This document shows positions 62,426 through 64,000 of a DNA stretch of 64,000 nucleotides, piece by piece. The notes below the pieces were generated by a model. That model did no database searches, was not told the origin of the DNA, and saw nothing but the letters and a program-made list of their open reading frames with translations. The position numbers were made by a program, and so were the translations under genes. Origin of the DNA: Thiobacillus denitrificans (GTDB lineage: Bacteria > Pseudomonadota > Gammaproteobacteria > Burkholderiales > Thiobacillaceae); contig DDRS01000017.1 of assembly GCA_002343685.1 (NCBI GenBank), forward strand, positions 230,006 to 294,005, written 5' to 3'. Within the stretch, counting starts at the first letter, position 1; each line of letters starts with the position of its first letter.

Positions 62426-64000
<1,575 letters not shown>

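Overview
This 64 kb window looks like chromosomal core sequence from a GC-rich betaproteobacterium, most likely a Thiobacillus/Nitrosomonadales-type organism (inference). The basis is gene order (rpsU-yqeY-dnaG-rpoD, ffh-rpsP-rimM-trmD-rplS, gpmI-envC-ctpA, yggS-proC-yggT beside pilT-pilU), a permease-less PTS phosphorelay, the proteobacterial GshA type, and an nsrR/ncgABC/nirK cluster of the kind known from Nitrosomonas europaea. I see no rRNA, phage, insertion sequence or CRISPR array. One tRNA gene is present. No gene-free stretch exceeds 300 bases.

Layout: 1-3500 holds ffh and the ribosomal protein/tRNA modification operon. 3570-5840 holds a TetR regulator with a perfect operator, a small Cys-rich protein, ogt and xerD. 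5840-10400 holds a tightly overlapping minus-strand set (folB-tauE-astE-like), plsY, a membrane/coiled-coil protein and tsaD. 10400-15050 is the macromolecular synthesis operon, ending in a CAU-anticodon tRNA. 15100-21200 has slmA, a MoeB/ThiF protein and the ctpA-envC-gpmI set. 21300-30400 is the accessory heart of the window: an ArsR regulator, a CusAB-type copper/silver efflux pump, a small metal-binding protein, copper nitrite reductase NirK with two c-type cytochromes and a two-domain multicopper oxidase, and a divergent NsrR. 30500-38300 has an RND efflux pump followed by DUF2892, rhodanese, glutaredoxin and thioredoxin genes, then secB and gpsA. 38500-43900 has a GGDEF-EAL sensor and an Aer-like chemoreceptor. 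44100-50830 has trmL and the run gshA-gshB-GNAT-apbE-EIIA-HPr-EI. 50845-55270 is a minus-strand run (yggS-proC-yggT-DUF167-dynamin-like GTPase). 55320-57500 is pilT-pilU. 57500-62400 has a 625-residue protein with a C-terminal RNxxxHG (HEPN-like) motif, rlmL-like, hemJ, a TlpA-like thioredoxin, slyX and a YhcH-family protein. The window ends inside ettA.

The best supported regulatory reading is nitric-oxide control of the nirK cluster. A near-perfect 11-1-11 inverted repeat matching the known NsrR operator lies on the -10 element of the ncgA promoter, and NsrR itself, with three clustered cysteines, is encoded next door. The neighbouring Cus-like pump and the CPMHP-type metal-binding proteins suggest that copper handling and denitrification are managed together. 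The least explained gene is the 625-residue RNxxxHG protein at 57511-59388. It sits among housekeeping genes and looks less GC-rich than its neighbours.
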